The notes beneath the pieces are model-generated. The model was not told the origin of the DNA. It worked only from the letters and a program-made list of their open reading frames with translations, and searched no databases. DNA of 14,821 nt, taken from positions 1-14,821 of the forward strand of contig CACXFN010000214.1 of the NCBI GenBank assembly GCA_902766915.1. Reading direction: 5' to 3'. Shown here one piece after another: positions 14,128 to 14,821 of this stretch (position 1 is the first letter of the stretch; each line of letters begins with the position of its first letter). Source of the DNA: an uncultured Eubacteriales bacterium (GTDB taxonomy: Bacteria > Bacillota > Clostridia > Peptostreptococcales > Anaerovoracaceae). Made by a program: the position numbers and the translations under genes.

Positions 14128-14149
14128 GAATCACTTTCAGAATCACTTT
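14127..14149. repeat. 11-bp direct repeat at the convergent gene junction
   Basis: AGAATCACTTT occurs at 14127-14137 and 14139-14149, one base apart. The second copy contains the TGA stop of the minus-strand CWB2 gene; the 12-nt period places another in-frame stop in the first copy. The repeat spans the whole 15-bp gap between the convergent stop codons. Confidence 0.75.
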
Positions 14150-14820
14150 GTACTGGCGATTAGTTTATTCCATGTTGCCTTACCAACAGCGAATTCACCG
14201 CCAAAGACATATCCATTTGACATAGATGATTTATAGGCCCCGGGGAAGCTCGAATTTTCCGGGGCTTTATCATCTGCTAAAACCAGCACGGATTTTTTAT
14301 GGCCGCAGAATGCCGCTCCAGCCAAGGCATCAGGGAAACTCTGGCTTGTGGCGATTCCCATATTATCCGCCTTCAGCCCATTCTTAATTCCCCATTTGGC
14401 TATCAATGCGCTGGTTTCCGCACCATTTCTTCCACCAAGTCTTTCCTTTACGGAAATACCATTCTTAGCCAAAATGGATTCAATCTCTGTTGATACGGCC
14501 CCGGTTCCTCCAACTATTATCACGTTATTTATTCCTAAGGACTTAAGGGCATTTATCACTTCCTTGGATAAGGTTTTTCCATTGTCGGATAACAGCACCG
14601 GATACTTTTTGGCATAGGCAATGGGTGATGCCGAAAGAGCATCCTTGAAGCTCTTGTTGGTTGCAATTATTGCCGTCTTATCATTTGACCAACGTCCCCT
14701 TCCCTCCAGCGCAAGTTCTCCACTTGTTGCTGCGGATGTCTGTCCTGCAATTCGTTTAACACTATTCCTCTTTAGTCCGGTGGTATCAATAATCTGATTG
14801 ATAACTTGATCCTTTACCGC
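14143..14820 (-). CDS. CWB2-repeat surface protein, C-terminal 225 residues (N-terminus beyond right edge)
   Basis: The frame is open from 14820 to the TGA at 14143, so this is the C-terminal end of a larger protein. It contains the end of one and two further CWB2-type repeats: VKRIAGQTSAATSGELAL ... FKDALSASPIAYAKKYPVLL ... NVIIVGGTGAVSTEIESIL, then ERLGGRNGAETSALIAKWG ... FPDALAGAAFCGHKKSVLVL ... YVFGGEFAV. The FPDALAG/FKDALSA and VGG/FGG elements are typical of the family, but the first motif lacks the NRYGTS form seen in the other two CWB2 proteins here, so it is a diverged subtype. A GTG at 14598 could be mistaken for a start but lies inside a repeat. The gene converges on the hydrolase gene with 15 bp between stops. 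The functional N-terminal domain is outside the window. Confidence 0.85.
   Translation of the reverse strand, partial: AVKDQVINQIIDTTGLKRNSVKRIAGQTSAATSGELALEGRGRWSNDKTAIIATNKSFKDALSASPIAYAKKYPVLLSDNGKTLSKEVINALKSLGINNVIIVGGTGAVSTEIESILAKNGISVKERLGGRNGAETSALIAKWGIKNGLKADNMGIATSQSFPDALAGAAFCGHKKSVLVLADDKAPENSSFPGAYKSSMSNGYVFGGEFAVGKATWNKLIASTK
14237..14265 (+). terminator. Possible terminator hairpin for the plus-strand hydrolase gene, inside the convergent CDS
   Basis: GCCCCGG (14237-14243) pairs with CCGGGGC (14259-14265), and the stem extends by two G-U and two A-T pairs around a 7-nt loop. TTTAT follows on the plus strand. It lies about 110 bp after the hydrolase stop and is the only strong G+C hairpin I found downstream of that gene. 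The T-run is short, so termination may be weak; it may equally be just coding sequence of the minus-strand gene. Confidence 0.35.
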
Positions 14821-14821
14821 A

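Noticed and set aside
14143..14598. Stand-alone 151-residue CWB2 protein starting at GTG 14598
   Set aside because: The frame stays open with CWB2-like sequence to the window edge, so the GTG is an internal valine of a larger protein.
8203..14820. Recent duplication of CWB2 genes as a mobile cassette
   Set aside because: The three CWB2 regions are similar only at protein motif level, and no transposase, integrase or terminal repeats were seen.

Overview
The window carries a cell-envelope locus from a low-G+C Gram-positive bacterium, most likely an anaerobic member of the Clostridia. The evidence is teichoic-acid type genes (TarI, TarJ, two TagF-family transferases, a TagGH-type exporter), purine-rich Shine-Dalgarno sites, TTG and GTG starts, and three secreted proteins ending in cell wall binding repeat 2 (CWB2) modules, the anchor typical of Clostridioides difficile and relatives. 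I cannot name the species from the sequence alone.

Layout. From about 10386 down to position 1 the minus strand carries one tightly packed gene series: a secreted BspA-LRR/CAP/Ig-like/CWB2 protein, a membrane GT2 glycosyltransferase (CsbB/GtrB type), an ABC permease (TagG type), its ATPase (TagH type), two CDP-polyol phosphotransferases (TagF family), ribitol-5-phosphate cytidylyltransferase (TarI), ribulose-5-phosphate reductase (TarJ), and the N-terminal half of a YfhO-family membrane protein cut by the left edge. Gaps run from a 4-bp overlap to 75 bp, with no terminator seen between these genes. Upstream, gpsA (glycerol-3-phosphate dehydrogenase) is also on the minus strand, but a good intrinsic terminator separates it from the series. 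Divergent from gpsA, on the plus strand, is an SH3/glucosaminidase/CWB2 cell wall hydrolase whose catalytic part is joined to its anchor by 21 Gly-Thr units. It converges, 15 bp apart, on a further minus-strand CWB2 protein cut by the right edge.

How the parts fit together (inference from family knowledge). TarJ and TarI supply CDP-ribitol. The two TagF-like enzymes add polyol phosphates to a lipid-linked carrier inside the cell. TagGH exports the polymer. The CsbB-like GT2 charges undecaprenyl phosphate with a sugar, and YfhO would transfer that sugar onto the polymer outside. GpsA can supply glycerol-3-phosphate for the linkage unit or for lipids. The CWB2 proteins are candidates for non-covalent binding to the exported polymer, as C. 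difficile Cwp proteins bind the anionic polymer PSII. The first gene of the polymer series is itself such a protein.

Non-coding structure. The gpsA/hydrolase intergenic region holds overlapping divergent promoters that share a palindromic -35 region, beside three tandem copies of a 23-bp unit carrying a gpsA -10-like hexamer. Short tandem duplications of 10 to 23 bp recur at several gene junctions and inside two genes. No tRNA, rRNA, CRISPR array, insertion sequence or riboswitch was seen, and no gene-free stretch exceeds 300 bp.
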